Under the pieces are notes generated by a model. The model was given only the letters and a program-made list of their open reading frames with translations, did no database searches and had not been told where the DNA came from. A DNA stretch of 64,000 nucleotides from Pycnococcus provasolii (lineage: Eukaryota > Chlorophyta > Pseudoscourfieldiophyceae > Pseudoscourfieldiales > Pycnococcaceae). Below are positions 1-9,915 of this stretch, one piece after another. The position numbers and the translations under genes were made by a program. Within the stretch, counting starts at the first letter, position 1. Each line of letters begins with the position of its first letter. The stretch lies in NCBI GenBank assembly GCA_938743325.2, contig OW568881.1, positions 62,001-126,000 of the forward strand, written 5' to 3'.

Positions 1-334
1 GGAACGGCGATCCGGGGTCGAGCAGGCGTGCGACGCGGTCTCGCGCGGTAAGTTTCGCGCGGGCGATATGTTTGTCGTAGTACTTGCCCGTTCCTCCCTT
101 GGCTGCAAAGTTCGCGGCTTGCAAGAAGTCTTGCATGCACGTTTGCATGTGTTCGCCGTTCGCCTTGAGAGCATCGCGCGAGGGGAGGGGTGCGGAGGGG
201 AGCAGGGCGAAGTGAGGGGACGACGACGACGACGACGACGACGACAGTGCGGCGCATGGAAACCAAAGAGGGGAACGCGCAAGTGCACGTGAGAAAGAAG
301 GGCATCCGAGGCGGAAGAGCGAGGGAAGCGCCAT
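1..334 (-). CDS. MCCB: Methylcrotonoyl-CoA carboxylase beta subunit, N-terminal part (runs off left edge)
   Basis: I read this on the minus strand from an ATG at 334 (preceded in frame by a TGA) to base 1, about 111 codons. The first ~60 residues are rich in Ser, Arg, Leu and Pro, include a ten-serine run from a GTC repeat, and lack acidic residues, as expected of a mitochondrial presequence. The segment ending at the edge contains GKYYDKHIARAKLTARDRV followed by LLDPGSPF. This is the N-terminal signature of the carboxyltransferase beta subunits of biotin-dependent acyl-CoA carboxylases, and the LLDPGSPF ending fits methylcrotonoyl-CoA carboxylase (leucine breakdown in mitochondria) better than propionyl-CoA carboxylase. 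The catalytic crotonase-like core lies outside the window, so the exact substrate is inferred. It is divergent from the DRC10-like gene, with an 815-bp spacer. Confidence 0.8.
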   Translation of the reverse strand, partial: MALPSLFRLGCPSFSRALARSPLWFPCAALSSSSSSSSSPHFALLPSAPLPSRDALKANGEHMQTCMQDFLQAANFAAKGGTGKYYDKHIARAKLTARDRVARLLDPGSPF

Positions 335-1149
335 GGCTCACAAGTGATTGCGTGCGTTTCTAAAAAATTGACACGTTGGCAAAACGGCTAACGGAAAACG
401 AGTTCCAGTTGGGGGTTTCAGATGGAAAACCGGAAGTTCGGGGTTGCGAGGAAGGTGGCCGGTGAGGTCGGCACTCGAGATGTCAGATGTGATGCCCCCC
501 CTTGCAAGGCAAGAGGCCCCTTCCCTTGTGCGTTGCAAGAGGCCGGAGACGACGAAACAAACGTCTCAGAGACTCAGACCAAAGAACAAAAGAAAAGAGA
601 AATCAGAAGAGAGGCCCCAGTAGAAGGCCCCAGTCCTGCCCAGTTGATTTGTCCACTCGCTGCCAAACCCGTCCAGCACAGCAGCAGTGCACAGTGAACG
701 GCCATGCAGGACGGGTTATGAACCGCCTGGGGCCACCCCCACCATGCGGAGGAAAGGGAGGAAAGACGTGGAGGAGGAGGGGAAATGTTAATCCGTCGCG
801 AAGAAGACAACACCCTCTGCAAGACTCACCTTGACCATCCTGGTGGCTCATTTGCGGAGTCCTTGTTTGGGCCCATGAACCATCCTCCTCCGCCTTTCTG
901 CAGGCCTGTGCCTCGAGCTGGTCTCCTTCCCACCCTGCTCACCCTCCTGGGACCCGCCCCTGGTGCCTGGGAACCCGCCCTGTCTGTCCTCTCGACGCGC
1001 ACACCAACTTCGTCTCGTTCTCGGTTTGGTTCTTTGCTTAAGGTTTCCCTGCGCTTAGCTTAACAAGCACTCACCTTAAGCTCTTACTTTACTTTACTCT
1101 CTCTCTCTCTCTACCTTAAGCTCTCAGCTCTCAGTTTAAGTCAGTTAAT
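335..1149. promoter_or_regulatory. Divergent intergenic region between MCCB and the DRC10-like gene
   Basis: About 815 bp with no convincing gene. Short open frames here have no recognisable domain. A pyrimidine-rich tract including a CT repeat lies at about 1085-1112, close upstream of the plus-strand start. It is probably part of the promoter or 5' leader, but no defined element was recognised. Confidence 0.4.
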
Positions 1150-2307
1150 ATGAACATCGCCGAGGCTGCGCGCATTAACACCGTGCTCGGCGAAACGCTG
1201 GACGGGCTGCAGACGATGAAGTTCGTCACGCCGTACGTCCTCGAACACGCGGAGCATATGGCACGAGACACCTCCGAGGAACTCGCGTCGAAACTCGTCG
1301 CGCACAGGGCAGCGCTGCAGACGGCGAACGAAGACGTCACGGACGACGTGCTCGCAGACTCAGCCATGAGCCTGTACAGATGTCTCGGACAAAACCCGGA
1401 CTTTGTCGAACACATCAAACACATCTACGACGAAACCCAACAAGCAAGCGCCGCCTCACCCACGGCGTCAGGACGAGGAGTGCTCTCTCTTGAAGACTCG
1501 CTCAGGTCCATCGCCGCCGCGGACGCGCAAGGAGCAGCCATGGACGGGGTCATCACGTACTTCGCGCAGCTCAAGGCTATCGTGCAGCGAAAACTCGCCA
1601 CGACCGTTGAGGAGGAGGCGTCGACGCGCGCGCACTTCGAGGAGGTGAGGCAGCGAGAGGAAAAGGCTGCCAAGGAGAGGCAGGCGCTCGAGCAGCAGCT
1701 GAGACTCGAGCGCAAGGAACGAGAGAAGCAGCTTGCGCAGGCGAACGAGCGCGAGGCGCGCGCAAACTACGAGCTCGAGGCACTCAGGGCGTCCACCGAT
1801 GCAAGGTTGAAGGCTCTCGAGGAGGAGGCCGGCTACCAGCGAGCAAGCGACAAGGCGAGCTTCGAGGAACACGAGGCGGCGCTAATCAAGGAGGTGGAGC
1901 AGCTGACCAAGGAGCTTGAGGACCTCTCGAAGAACGACAGAGACGAGGAGGCGGTGCTTCGGAAGAAGAAGAACAAGTCGGAGCAGGAGGTGTCCACTTG
2001 GATCGAGCTATACGACAAGGACATGGGAAGCCGAGAGAAGGGGTACCAGGAGGAGAAGGGAGTGTACACGGAGCTACAGAAGCAGCTCAAGGAGTACGAG
2101 GACCACTACGAACAGCTTCGGCTAGAGGCGGAGGAAGCGGCTGCAGAGGTGAAGCGAAGGCAGCAAGCCGCCGAGGAGGAGGAGAAGCGGCAGCAGGCGC
2201 TAGACGACGCGGCGCTGAAGATTCAGGGCACATGGCGCTTGCACAAGCAGGCCAAGGAACAGGAGGCGGCTGCGGCGAAGAAGAAGAAAGGCGGCAAAAA
2301 GAAGTAA
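1150..2307 (+). CDS. Coiled-coil IQ-motif protein, likely dynein regulatory complex subunit 10 (IQCD-like)
   Basis: 385 residues from an ATG at 1150. The N-terminal ~130 residues contain RINTVLGETLDGLQ and PYVLEHAEHMARDTSEEL, which resemble the opening of DRC10/IQCD proteins (a conserved helix with a VLDE-type motif, then a PYVLE segment). Residues ~165-340 are an almost continuous, highly charged coiled coil. An IQ motif (ALKIQGTWRLHKQ) sits near residues 350-362, followed by a lysine-rich tail ending KKKKGGKKK, as in DRC9 and DRC10. Members of this family belong to the nexin-dynein regulatory complex of motile cilia, where the IQ motif may bind calmodulin. DRC9 is the alternative assignment. 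With IFT46 in the same window, this supports a ciliated organism. The gene is a single exon and its length is normal for the family. Confidence 0.65.
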   Translation: MNIAEAARINTVLGETLDGLQTMKFVTPYVLEHAEHMARDTSEELASKLVAHRAALQTANEDVTDDVLADSAMSLYRCLGQNPDFVEHIKHIYDETQQASAASPTASGRGVLSLEDSLRSIAAADAQGAAMDGVITYFAQLKAIVQRKLATTVEEEASTRAHFEEVRQREEKAAKERQALEQQLRLERKEREKQLAQANEREARANYELEALRASTDARLKALEEEAGYQRASDKASFEEHEAALIKEVEQLTKELEDLSKNDRDEEAVLRKKKNKSEQEVSTWIELYDKDMGSREKGYQEEKGVYTELQKQLKEYEDHYEQLRLEAEEAAAEVKRRQQAAEEEEKRQQALDDAALKIQGTWRLHKQAKEQEAAAAKKKKGGKKK

Positions 2308-2466
2308 AAGAATATTCTTCCTTACGGCAACTTTCGTCGTTGTCGCGTTGTTGCTGTTGGTACAAGCACGGCAAGGTCTGGTCAAGTCGCCGGGTCGGTG
2401 GATGTGCAGAGCGTCACCTCAACGTGAGCGGAAGAAGAGAAGGTGCGCGAAAACAACAACAGCAAC

Positions 2467-2633
<167 letters not shown>

Positions 2634-2677
2634 AATACAATACAGTACAATACAGTTTTGTTACAGTACAACTACAA

Positions 2678-5290
2678 TTACATGAAGGGACAGCGATCAG
2701 CCTCACGCTCGAGGCGCTCACCGAGGTTTTCCACAACCGAAGCTGCGCCAATGAGCACGCACCCTCCCTCGCGACTTGTCGCATCCACCAGAGCCACCGG
2801 CATGGTACACGTCGACGAAGACGATGACGACGGCCGATTTGCGTCGACCACGTCCACGGCAATCCACTTCTTGGAGTCAGCCTGCACCACGGCACCAACC
2901 TTGCTCGACGGGGATTTGTGCTTAAAGATTGACACGGTCCAAGAGAGGAGCGACAGCTTGCGCACCACACCGGACATGATGGCTTCCCACAGACGAGCGA
3001 CTGTTACGGAGGTTCTCCTGTACTCCAATGACAGGTCGCTTGCCAAAATCTGAATCGCACGAGGAGTTCCGAGCACGGCATCCGCCACAATCGCGTTCTC
3101 ATCAAGCGCGTTACGCACACGATACGTGCCATATGCAGATTCCAGCGCATTGGCAAAGTTTGCGTGTTGGCCACCACCAGCCTCTTGACGATCTTCACCG
3201 ATAGTCTCGGGGCGCTGGAAAACATGAAGGATTTCACGTTTGGTATTGTTCCCTGGCAATTTCGCGAGCGAAGCCTCCGTCGCCTCCTGCCGTACGTGTG
3301 CACCTACTACCACGTCCGTGGCACCCGGTGGGAGCAACTTAGTGACGTCCGCCTGAACGATGACGTTTGAAGCGTCAAATACAGCAAGCAGCCATTTCAC
3401 CTTGCCCTCGAACATTTTCGCAGCGGCAACAAGGACTTGCGTAAAGACGATGCGCTGCACCGACGAGTCTTCAGACAAGCCGGGGATGTTCACGTCAAGC
3501 GTTAGGGCACAAATGCCGTGAGATCGCGCCTCGCTTGCATCAGCGGCGGAGCCCACGACCGCATAGAGGCGCGCGTGCGGAGTCGAGAGTCTCATGGAAT
3601 TTCGCAGTGGTGCCAGTGTCGCCCACAGATTCGACGCACCTAGCGCGCTCGTGATTGCCGTAAATGGCACTACTTCCTTGCCTCCGAAATCGGCGCACGC
3701 TTGAATTTCCTTCTCCAAGCTTCGCACGTATCTCGCCACCACAACCTCAATCATGCCCGATATCCTCTGACGGCTATTGTTCGGCGAGCTCACGTAGAGA
3801 GGGTTGCCATCGTCTTTGTGCCGAAAGAGCATGTTGCACCCTGGCACACCATCAGGTCCGAGGTGCTTTTGGATATCCTCCTTGGACTTGACCTCCGGGC
3901 ACGCTCCACCGAAACGGCGATGTGCGTTGGCCACCATGAAATTCGCCGCAGCAACCGCTCGATCGAGATCGTCGAGTGGAACCGTGAAGTCGGAGTTGCG
4001 GTGCTCGTTCACATCTGCGACGAGCGACATGTCGTCAGCCTGCACCACGATGTGAAACGCACCGGCAGACTTGGCCATGTTGCGGTACGCCGCATCGAGC
4101 CAGCCGTACGGCGCAATCTCCACAACCACCGTTTCCTCGCGCAAGAACGCCGTCCACGCGAATGCCATGCCGTGCACGCCCACGATAATGTCCGCAGACC
4201 GAATCAGGCGCATCTGCTCGTTGAACGGCATGCTAGCATCCAGTAGGCGCGACGTCACATCGCAGATGGTTGCGCGAGTCACCGTTTTCAAGACGTCGTC
4301 GTAGTTGACCGCGCGTCTTCGCGCGTCGCGCTCAAGGTACAGCAGCTTGCACTTCGCAGCCGCGATTATGTCGCCGCGCCCGCGAGCTTCCTCCTCCTTC
4401 TCCTCCTTGTCAATGTGCGCGTTCGAAATGGCGTTCTGAACGATGTTGCGCACCCACGCGAGCTGGCGCGACGCCTCCTTGAGCGACATGAAGGCCACTT
4501 CCGCGATGCGAATGCTCTCCCCGAACCGTCCCTGCATGCTCGCGTCATACGGCATGCCGTTTGTTCCGTCGAAGACGACGTCAACGAATTTCTCGCGGCA
4601 CGTCAGCGCGCACTTTCGCCTCTCCCACGTGTTCCAGTAGACGCGTTCGCGCACGCCGGCGGCATCGAAGACTGCGTCGTACGCAAACTCCGGAAAACCG
4701 TCTGCGAACACGACTGCGAACCCGTCAAGCATGAGAGCGCCGGTGCTGCCTGCGCGTTTCATTTCCTCTCTCGTGTGAACCTTCGTGATAACGCTTCCCA
4801 GGTCGATGACGAGGCTGTGGTACAGATTTGGATGCCACGGTCGGATCCGGTCGATGTTTACGCACTTCTCGTAGGTGCACCCGAGTCGCGTCGCCGTCGC
4901 GTCCGTGTCGCGCTCCCAGAACTTGGGCGTGGGCTTCAACGTCCACATGATTTGGTCTCTTTTGACAAACCTGCTTGTCGGTGTATCGTACAAGTCGACG
5001 TACGGAATCTTACGTGGTTGCACGTCGCTGAGTCTGAAGAGCGCTGATGTAAAACCTTGTGTTGTTCTGCCTTTGCCTTTGCCTTTGCCTATGCTGTCGT
5101 CGTCGTCGTGGTGCCCTGCGAGAAGCTTGCGAAGAACAAAGAAGAATGGCAGCGCCAATAGGAGGGCGAGAACGGCACGGCGTGACCCGCCTCCAAGGAC
5201 CCGCAACCCGGACCGCAGGACCATACTAGCATGGCCGCATACCCGTAGAGCATGGCCGTCGCTCCTTAGAGAGACCCCATCCAACCCCAT
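2678..5290 (-). CDS. GT61-family glycosyltransferase with a large C-terminal extension, type II membrane protein
   Basis: 870 residues from an ATG at 5290. A short basic N-terminus is followed by one transmembrane segment (~residues 38-58), giving type II topology typical of Golgi glycosyltransferases. Residues ~330-440 carry the GT61 (DUF563) signature: FNEQMRLIRSADIIVGVHGM, then VVVEIAPYGW, with the order seen in plant xylosyl/arabinosyl transferases and animal EOGT. The C-terminal ~330 residues are extra. They contain LYAVVGSAADASEARSHGIC and KWLLAVFDASNVIVQADVT, which look like a second nucleotide-sugar-transferase-like fold, but I cannot name its family and the usual DxD is not obvious. 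A likely role is O- or N-glycan or cell-surface polysaccharide synthesis. The donor sugar cannot be read from sequence. A Lys-Gly repeat (~residues 68-74) follows the membrane anchor. Confidence 0.8.
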   Translation of the reverse strand: MGLDGVSLRSDGHALRVCGHASMVLRSGLRVLGGGSRRAVLALLLALPFFFVLRKLLAGHHDDDDSIGKGKGKGRTTQGFTSALFRLSDVQPRKIPYVDLYDTPTSRFVKRDQIMWTLKPTPKFWERDTDATATRLGCTYEKCVNIDRIRPWHPNLYHSLVIDLGSVITKVHTREEMKRAGSTGALMLDGFAVVFADGFPEFAYDAVFDAAGVRERVYWNTWERRKCALTCREKFVDVVFDGTNGMPYDASMQGRFGESIRIAEVAFMSLKEASRQLAWVRNIVQNAISNAHIDKEEKEEEARGRGDIIAAAKCKLLYLERDARRRAVNYDDVLKTVTRATICDVTSRLLDASMPFNEQMRLIRSADIIVGVHGMAFAWTAFLREETVVVEIAPYGWLDAAYRNMAKSAGAFHIVVQADDMSLVADVNEHRNSDFTVPLDDLDRAVAAANFMVANAHRRFGGACPEVKSKEDIQKHLGPDGVPGCNMLFRHKDDGNPLYVSSPNNSRQRISGMIEVVVARYVRSLEKEIQACADFGGKEVVPFTAITSALGASNLWATLAPLRNSMRLSTPHARLYAVVGSAADASEARSHGICALTLDVNIPGLSEDSSVQRIVFTQVLVAAAKMFEGKVKWLLAVFDASNVIVQADVTKLLPPGATDVVVGAHVRQEATEASLAKLPGNNTKREILHVFQRPETIGEDRQEAGGGQHANFANALESAYGTYRVRNALDENAIVADAVLGTPRAIQILASDLSLEYRRTSVTVARLWEAIMSGVVRKLSLLSWTVSIFKHKSPSSKVGAVVQADSKKWIAVDVVDANRPSSSSSSTCTMPVALVDATSREGGCVLIGAASVVENLGERLEREADRCPFM

Positions 5291-5797
5291 AGATCGAGCT
5301 CGCCTTTTGGCGGCTGGGAATCATGGGACAGGAGACCAGAGCGGGCGCAAGTGTGTGATATCTGACAAGCTTACTGTACTTGCTGGGCGCTTGATGGCAG
5401 TGTACCTGAACTTGAGTGGTCACTGTGTGATGCCAATCATGCCATCCCTCCCCCTCTCATTAAAAAAAAGACCCAAGAAACACACTCAGTCTGTCAGTCA
5501 AGACCCTAGGTGGTCGAAATCACCCCCGTCCGCCGAATCAACCTCCTGCATGCCGCATGGTCATGGAGGGGATCCCGACCTGCGGCCCCGACCAGTTGTC
5601 CCGTTGGTTGCCCCGACCAGTTCCCGTTGGTTGCCCCGACCAGCCAGCCAGCTGATCCGTTAAGGTGAAAACTTAAAAATCAGTGGCCTCGTCCGGAGTG
5701 GAATGTGGATCCTCTCCTTCCCCGACCTTCTTCCGCCTTCCAGTCCCGGCCGACGCCACTACCAACTACCAACTACGCCCCATCAGCAACAGCGAAC
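5291..5797. promoter_or_regulatory. Divergent promoter region between the GT61 and coiled-coil genes
   Basis: About 507 bp between two divergent starts. It holds a short imperfect direct repeat of 'ccgaccag' with 'cccgttggttgcc' at about 5585-5645, just before the plus-strand gene. No gene is recognised here. The upstream extension of the coiled-coil frame to 5705 starts with GTG and is not favoured. Confidence 0.4.
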
Positions 5798-7258
5798 ATG
5801 TCAGTGCCCACGCCTCCTGCCGCCTTCGCTCACTCGACCGCGCACGTGCCTATGCAAAGTCACCAACAACTGGTGTCAGACTTGCGCGAACAAATTCGAC
5901 AAGAGACCCACCTTGTGCCCAAGGCGAGGGAAATACACAGAAGGGCGGAGAGACTGCAAAGAAGGGCGCAGCACGGCGCAGCAGACCAACAAGCGATAAC
6001 GGCGGCGGAAGTCGCGTTCGCGAGCAGCGTCAGGCCGGACGCCGCCGCGCCCACCGCGGCGGAAAGGGCGCACGATGCCGCGGAAAGACTCAAGACAAGT
6101 CGGGCGGCCGACGCGGCGATGGCCGCCTTGCGCATGAGCCTCGAAGATCGAAACAGGCAGCTCGCAGAGGCGGAGGAGGAGATCGCCGCACTGCGGGAAA
6201 GCAACGAAGAACTCGCGGCGAGCTGCGACGACTTCGCGCAGCAGAGGCAGATCGCGCAGCGGGAACTCCAAACGGCTACCGCAACCATCGAGCGAATCCG
6301 ACGAGAGAGGGACGAACTCGCCGCACGTTCCAGGCAGCAGGCGGTCGACGTCGCCGAGGCGCGCGCGGCGCTGGAGGCGGTGACGAGCGAGCGCGACGTC
6401 GCCGAGCACGCTTCCGAGTCCATCACGGACGCGCTCAACGGCGCGAAGAGGGAGGCACAAAAGCTCGCATCGCGCGTGGAAAGTTTGAACGCGCAGCTCG
6501 CGGACGCGCGCAGGCGCGAAAGCGAGGCAACGGCAAGAGCGAACGCAGAAGCTGACGAGGTGCGCTCAAGCCTCGAGGTACGCACGTCGACAGCCGAGTC
6601 CAAGCTTGCGCAAGCGCAGGCTTCTACAAAGGTGGTGGAGGAGCAGGTTAAGGCGCTCCAGACGACGCTTGAGCTACGCGAAAAGGGGTACGCCAGCATG
6701 CAGTCGAAGCTCGAGGAGGCGCGCGCGGCGTCCTCGCAGACGGCTAACGCGACGAAAAAGTTTGAGGAGGAGCGCGACACTCTGAACGCCAGACTTCGCA
6801 CGGAGCGTGCGGCATCCAAGGAGGCGCGGCTTCGCGCGACGGAGATGGAGAACGAAATGCGCTCGATGGTGGCGCAGCACTCGAAGGAGCGCGCTGCTGC
6901 CAACAGCCGTGCGGAGGAGGCGGAGATGGCGCACGTCGAGCTAAACGAGCGACTGAGATCCGCACTCACGACGACGACGACATATTCACAGCCTCAGGAA
7001 AAGCCTCATCGTCATGAGCCACCGCCGCAGTCGATGACGAATGGCGCACCTGATTTTAGTATGGAACGCGTAATAATGGCACAGCGTGAGGCGTGGCAGG
7101 AGGATGTTCTGGAGATGGCTGTGGAACGCGCCATGCGCCGCGATAGCGCGAAAAAGCAACGCGAAAGCGCACGCAAGACGATATCTGGCCTCAAGGCGAA
7201 GGCTGCACGCGCGGCTGCAAAGATTTCCGGTGCGATGGCCGAGGCGCAACGCTCCTAA
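5798..7258 (+). CDS. Long coiled-coil protein of unknown function
   Basis: 486 residues from the ATG at 5798. The frame stays open to 5705 but only through a GTG. After a short Pro/Ser/His leader, residues ~25-390 are an Ala-, Arg- and Glu-rich heptad-repeat region that should form a long coiled coil. Recurrent segments such as ERDELAARSRQQAVDVAEAR resemble SMC, myosin or kinesin-type rods only in composition. A Thr/Pro/His linker (~residues 390-420) precedes a conserved-looking tail that includes AQREAWQEDVLEMAVERAM and a basic KQRESARKTISGLKAKAARA stretch. There is no enzymatic domain. It could be a cytoskeletal, basal-body or vesicle-tether protein, but nothing in the sequence decides between these. 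Confidence 0.75.
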   Translation: MSVPTPPAAFAHSTAHVPMQSHQQLVSDLREQIRQETHLVPKAREIHRRAERLQRRAQHGAADQQAITAAEVAFASSVRPDAAAPTAAERAHDAAERLKTSRAADAAMAALRMSLEDRNRQLAEAEEEIAALRESNEELAASCDDFAQQRQIAQRELQTATATIERIRRERDELAARSRQQAVDVAEARAALEAVTSERDVAEHASESITDALNGAKREAQKLASRVESLNAQLADARRRESEATARANAEADEVRSSLEVRTSTAESKLAQAQASTKVVEEQVKALQTTLELREKGYASMQSKLEEARAASSQTANATKKFEEERDTLNARLRTERAASKEARLRATEMENEMRSMVAQHSKERAAANSRAEEAEMAHVELNERLRSALTTTTTYSQPQEKPHRHEPPPQSMTNGAPDFSMERVIMAQREAWQEDVLEMAVERAMRRDSAKKQRESARKTISGLKAKAARAAAKISGAMAEAQRS

Positions 7259-7465
7259 AATGATTAATCATTGTGTTTACATTTTTTACCCGCAAACACT
7301 TTTGGTGCTCTCCCTTAGCCAAATCCTGGCAGTGTACTCGAGAATCGGACGCTCGCAACACCGCTGACAGGATCTTCGTAAACGCGATGTGCCGACCAGG
7401 TCGTACGTCCCTGTTTTTTTTAAAATGTAGTGTGTTAGGTTGTTAGTGAACTGTTGTTTCATCAA

Positions 7466-9226
7466 CTATGGATGGCTATTGGCAGACTTAAGACTTACTC
7501 CTCGCATGTTCAGTGGCTCGTAGTTAGGGCCAAAGTCGCGCTTGAACGGCGGTCCACAGCGCGGAACGTTTTCCAAGAATCCACACGAGACGCCGTACAG
7601 TGCAACGCTCGTGCTCCACAAAGCGTTCGCCGCCGCTCGTGGGTGCTGCATGTCAGGATTGTTGGCGGTGTAAAGCCACTTGAGATTGTTCTCGAGTGCC
7701 TCGCGCGACGTGATTCGTGCGGACGTCATCTCGAGGGGCGCGTCGTGGCTCACCAGACACGTGGTGAGCTGGTCGCCGCAGTTCGCCATCAGCAGGTTAG
7801 GAAGCGGCGTCGCCGCAAAGACGTTAACCGCACCTCCGGCGGTTTTCGCCTCACCGAGCCGCTTGTCGTAAACCAGCTTCGCCTTGTTCGCGACGTACAC
7901 GCCTCCGTCGTACACCACAACCCCACTCACTCCGGGTGTCGCGGTAGACGACAGCGCATTTTGCTCGTCGTCATCCGTCTCAAGGCGGCTCAGGATCGTA
8001 GCTTCCGAATCCTTGCCAGAGATGTAGTAAGCAAAGGTGGCGCCGCGACCCGTGACGGCTGTACCAACGTTCGTGAGCTTTGCGGGAATCGAGGCACCGG
8101 AGATGCCCGCAGAGAGGATGTCCTCGTGAGCTCCCACGGATGCGCCGAACGCGTCGGCGGTCGTCGCATGCTTCGACGACAACGGGTTCTCGATCGTGAC
8201 CGTGGCTGACGTTGCGACGGTAGACGCCGTTAGCGCAAACACGTGCACCTGCCCACGCGTCGTGTTGGCTGCAGGTGCGCCAGCCGCGACAAAGTCCCAG
8301 CCGATCGCTACGCTGTATCCCAGCCTGTCTCCCGTGGTTGCGCCCGCGAGCGTGTCGGAGAGCGTCCACGTGGTACCGCTGAGGCGGTAGAGGTAAACGG
8401 CACCAGCATCCGAGCTCGTCTTGGATGCGCCAACGACGAGCGTTCCTCGACGAGAAGCGAGCGCGTGCCCAAAGTTGACTTGCGTTCCCTGCGACGGGCT
8501 CGCGATAGTCTGCTTGAGTGTCCACGTTGCACCCTGGCCGCCGTAAACGTACACCGTCTCCACCGCCGTTCGTGTCGGCGCGGACACGAAGAGGTAAGTC
8601 GCGGACGCATCCTTGTCGTTCTCGACACGGTCGTCGCCGAACGTGACGGCATATCCGAAGCCGTACGTTTCATCCTCGACTGGTGGGGTGAGCGTGGCGT
8701 ATATTTTCCACGGGTCGAGCCGCGTGACGGCGTCGCGGTAGCACGGCAGGCCGCACGCGTAGATGTACACAACACCGCCCACCGTGCTCGTGCCTCGTGG
8801 CGCGTTTCGTGCGCCCACCGCCAGCACGCCTGTGGGGCTGAGCGCGAGACTGGCCCCGAACAAGCTGTCACCGCTCGTCACTCCTAGCGGGTCTTGCAAG
8901 AGCGCAGTCTGCGTCCACTGGCTGCCCCCTCCGCTGAACAGCGCGACGTACTGCGCCCTCGTGGCGTAGTTGGCGTGTGCCGCCCCCGCGGCGAGCGTCA
9001 CGTTGCCCGGGTACCCCGACGTGACGGCGAGCGCGCCTCCGACGTTGTCGTTAGCGGACACGTTGAACGAGGTGACGTGCGCTCGGTGCCAGGGCGCCCA
9101 CCACGCCTTGGCGCGCGCGTCGTCGAGGGAGAAGGTTGGAGAGGTGCTTCGGAACGAGTCGAACGCCCAAGACAAGACAGGCAAGGTGAGTAGTGCAAGG
9201 AGGAAACAGGAAGGCGCCATGGCCAT
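7466..9226 (-). CDS. Secreted FG-GAP beta-propeller (integrin-alpha-like) protein
   Basis: 586 residues from an ATG at 9226. A classic signal peptide (~residues 1-21, hydrophobic core LLALLTLPVL) is followed by FG-GAP-type repeats. Examples are LFGASLALSPTGVLAVGA, NFGHALASRRGTLVVGASK, RLGYSVAIGWDFVAAGAP and FGASVGAHEDIL, each pairing a (F/L)G-x-S/A core with a VGA-like strand and a downstream VYIY/VYLY strand. At least five repeats can be seen, so most or all of a seven-bladed propeller is plausible. The C-terminal ~120 residues contain scattered Cys and no transmembrane segment, so the protein is probably secreted or wall-associated. Integrin alpha chains, bacterial FG-GAP proteins and many algal secreted proteins share this fold. 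No ligand can be inferred. Confidence 0.8.
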   Translation of the reverse strand: MAMAPSCFLLALLTLPVLSWAFDSFRSTSPTFSLDDARAKAWWAPWHRAHVTSFNVSANDNVGGALAVTSGYPGNVTLAAGAAHANYATRAQYVALFSGGGSQWTQTALLQDPLGVTSGDSLFGASLALSPTGVLAVGARNAPRGTSTVGGVVYIYACGLPCYRDAVTRLDPWKIYATLTPPVEDETYGFGYAVTFGDDRVENDKDASATYLFVSAPTRTAVETVYVYGGQGATWTLKQTIASPSQGTQVNFGHALASRRGTLVVGASKTSSDAGAVYLYRLSGTTWTLSDTLAGATTGDRLGYSVAIGWDFVAAGAPAANTTRGQVHVFALTASTVATSATVTIENPLSSKHATTADAFGASVGAHEDILSAGISGASIPAKLTNVGTAVTGRGATFAYYISGKDSEATILSRLETDDDEQNALSSTATPGVSGVVVYDGGVYVANKAKLVYDKRLGEAKTAGGAVNVFAATPLPNLLMANCGDQLTTCLVSHDAPLEMTSARITSREALENNLKWLYTANNPDMQHPRAAANALWSTSVALYGVSCGFLENVPRCGPPFKRDFGPNYEPLNMRGVSLKSANSHP

Positions 9227-9915
9227 GATATATTATTCAAAGGGGGAGTTCCCTCCCTTGTGGGTTCGGAGACGGAGAGGAGCCCGGGAAAGAGAGAACA
9301 AGGGGAGAGGGGGAAGGGGAAGTCCAAGGGGGGGGACCCGGACCTCGGATGTCGGAGGAGAGAGAGTTCAGAATTGGCAGTTGAAGAATGAGCTCCCAGG
9401 AGACATTATTTGCTTCCTCGGTGAGGGGGTGCCAGGTGGACCCCCCCTAGAGTCTAGGGACGTTGTGTTGTGTCTCCAGAGGACTTGCCGTGTGTGTCTT
9501 GTGTGTTGTGGGTGTGTGTGTGTTGTGGGTGTGTCTTTTGTGTGTGTGTTGTGTGTGTGCCCACTGCCCAGGAAGGTGGCAGGGACGAGTTCAAGGGGTT
9601 CATCAAGTGCTCTCAAGGGAGGCCTGTTCATTGTTCAAGGGGACTTTCAAGGTTCAACGGACGCAACGCACACACGGCAAGTAACTAACTACAGTATTGC
9701 TAACTATCGTAGTACCACCAAGTCGGGCCTGCAGGCCGGCGTGGTTGGGTGCAGGCCTGTTTATTATTGACCACCTTAATGCTCCGTCTGATACTGAAGG
9801 AATCCCATTTGCAAGAGCTCAACCTCAACGGGAAGGAAAAGGTGGAATGAAACAAACTTCCTTTTGTGTGTGATAGTCTACAGTACAGGAGATATGTTAC
9901 ATCACGATCGTGTAC
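9227..9915. other. Intergenic region with GT-rich tract
   Basis: About 690 bp between the start of the FG-GAP gene and the end of the membrane-protein gene. It holds a purine-rich stretch (about 9240-9380), probably the FG-GAP promoter or leader, a TGTG/TTGTG-rich tract at about 9466-9560, and a TACAGTAC motif at 9879-9886. No gene is supported. Confidence 0.5.

Noticed and set aside
4415-5047. 210-codon frame opposite the GT61 gene
   Set aside because: It is the shadow of a clearly supported coding frame and has no domain of its own.
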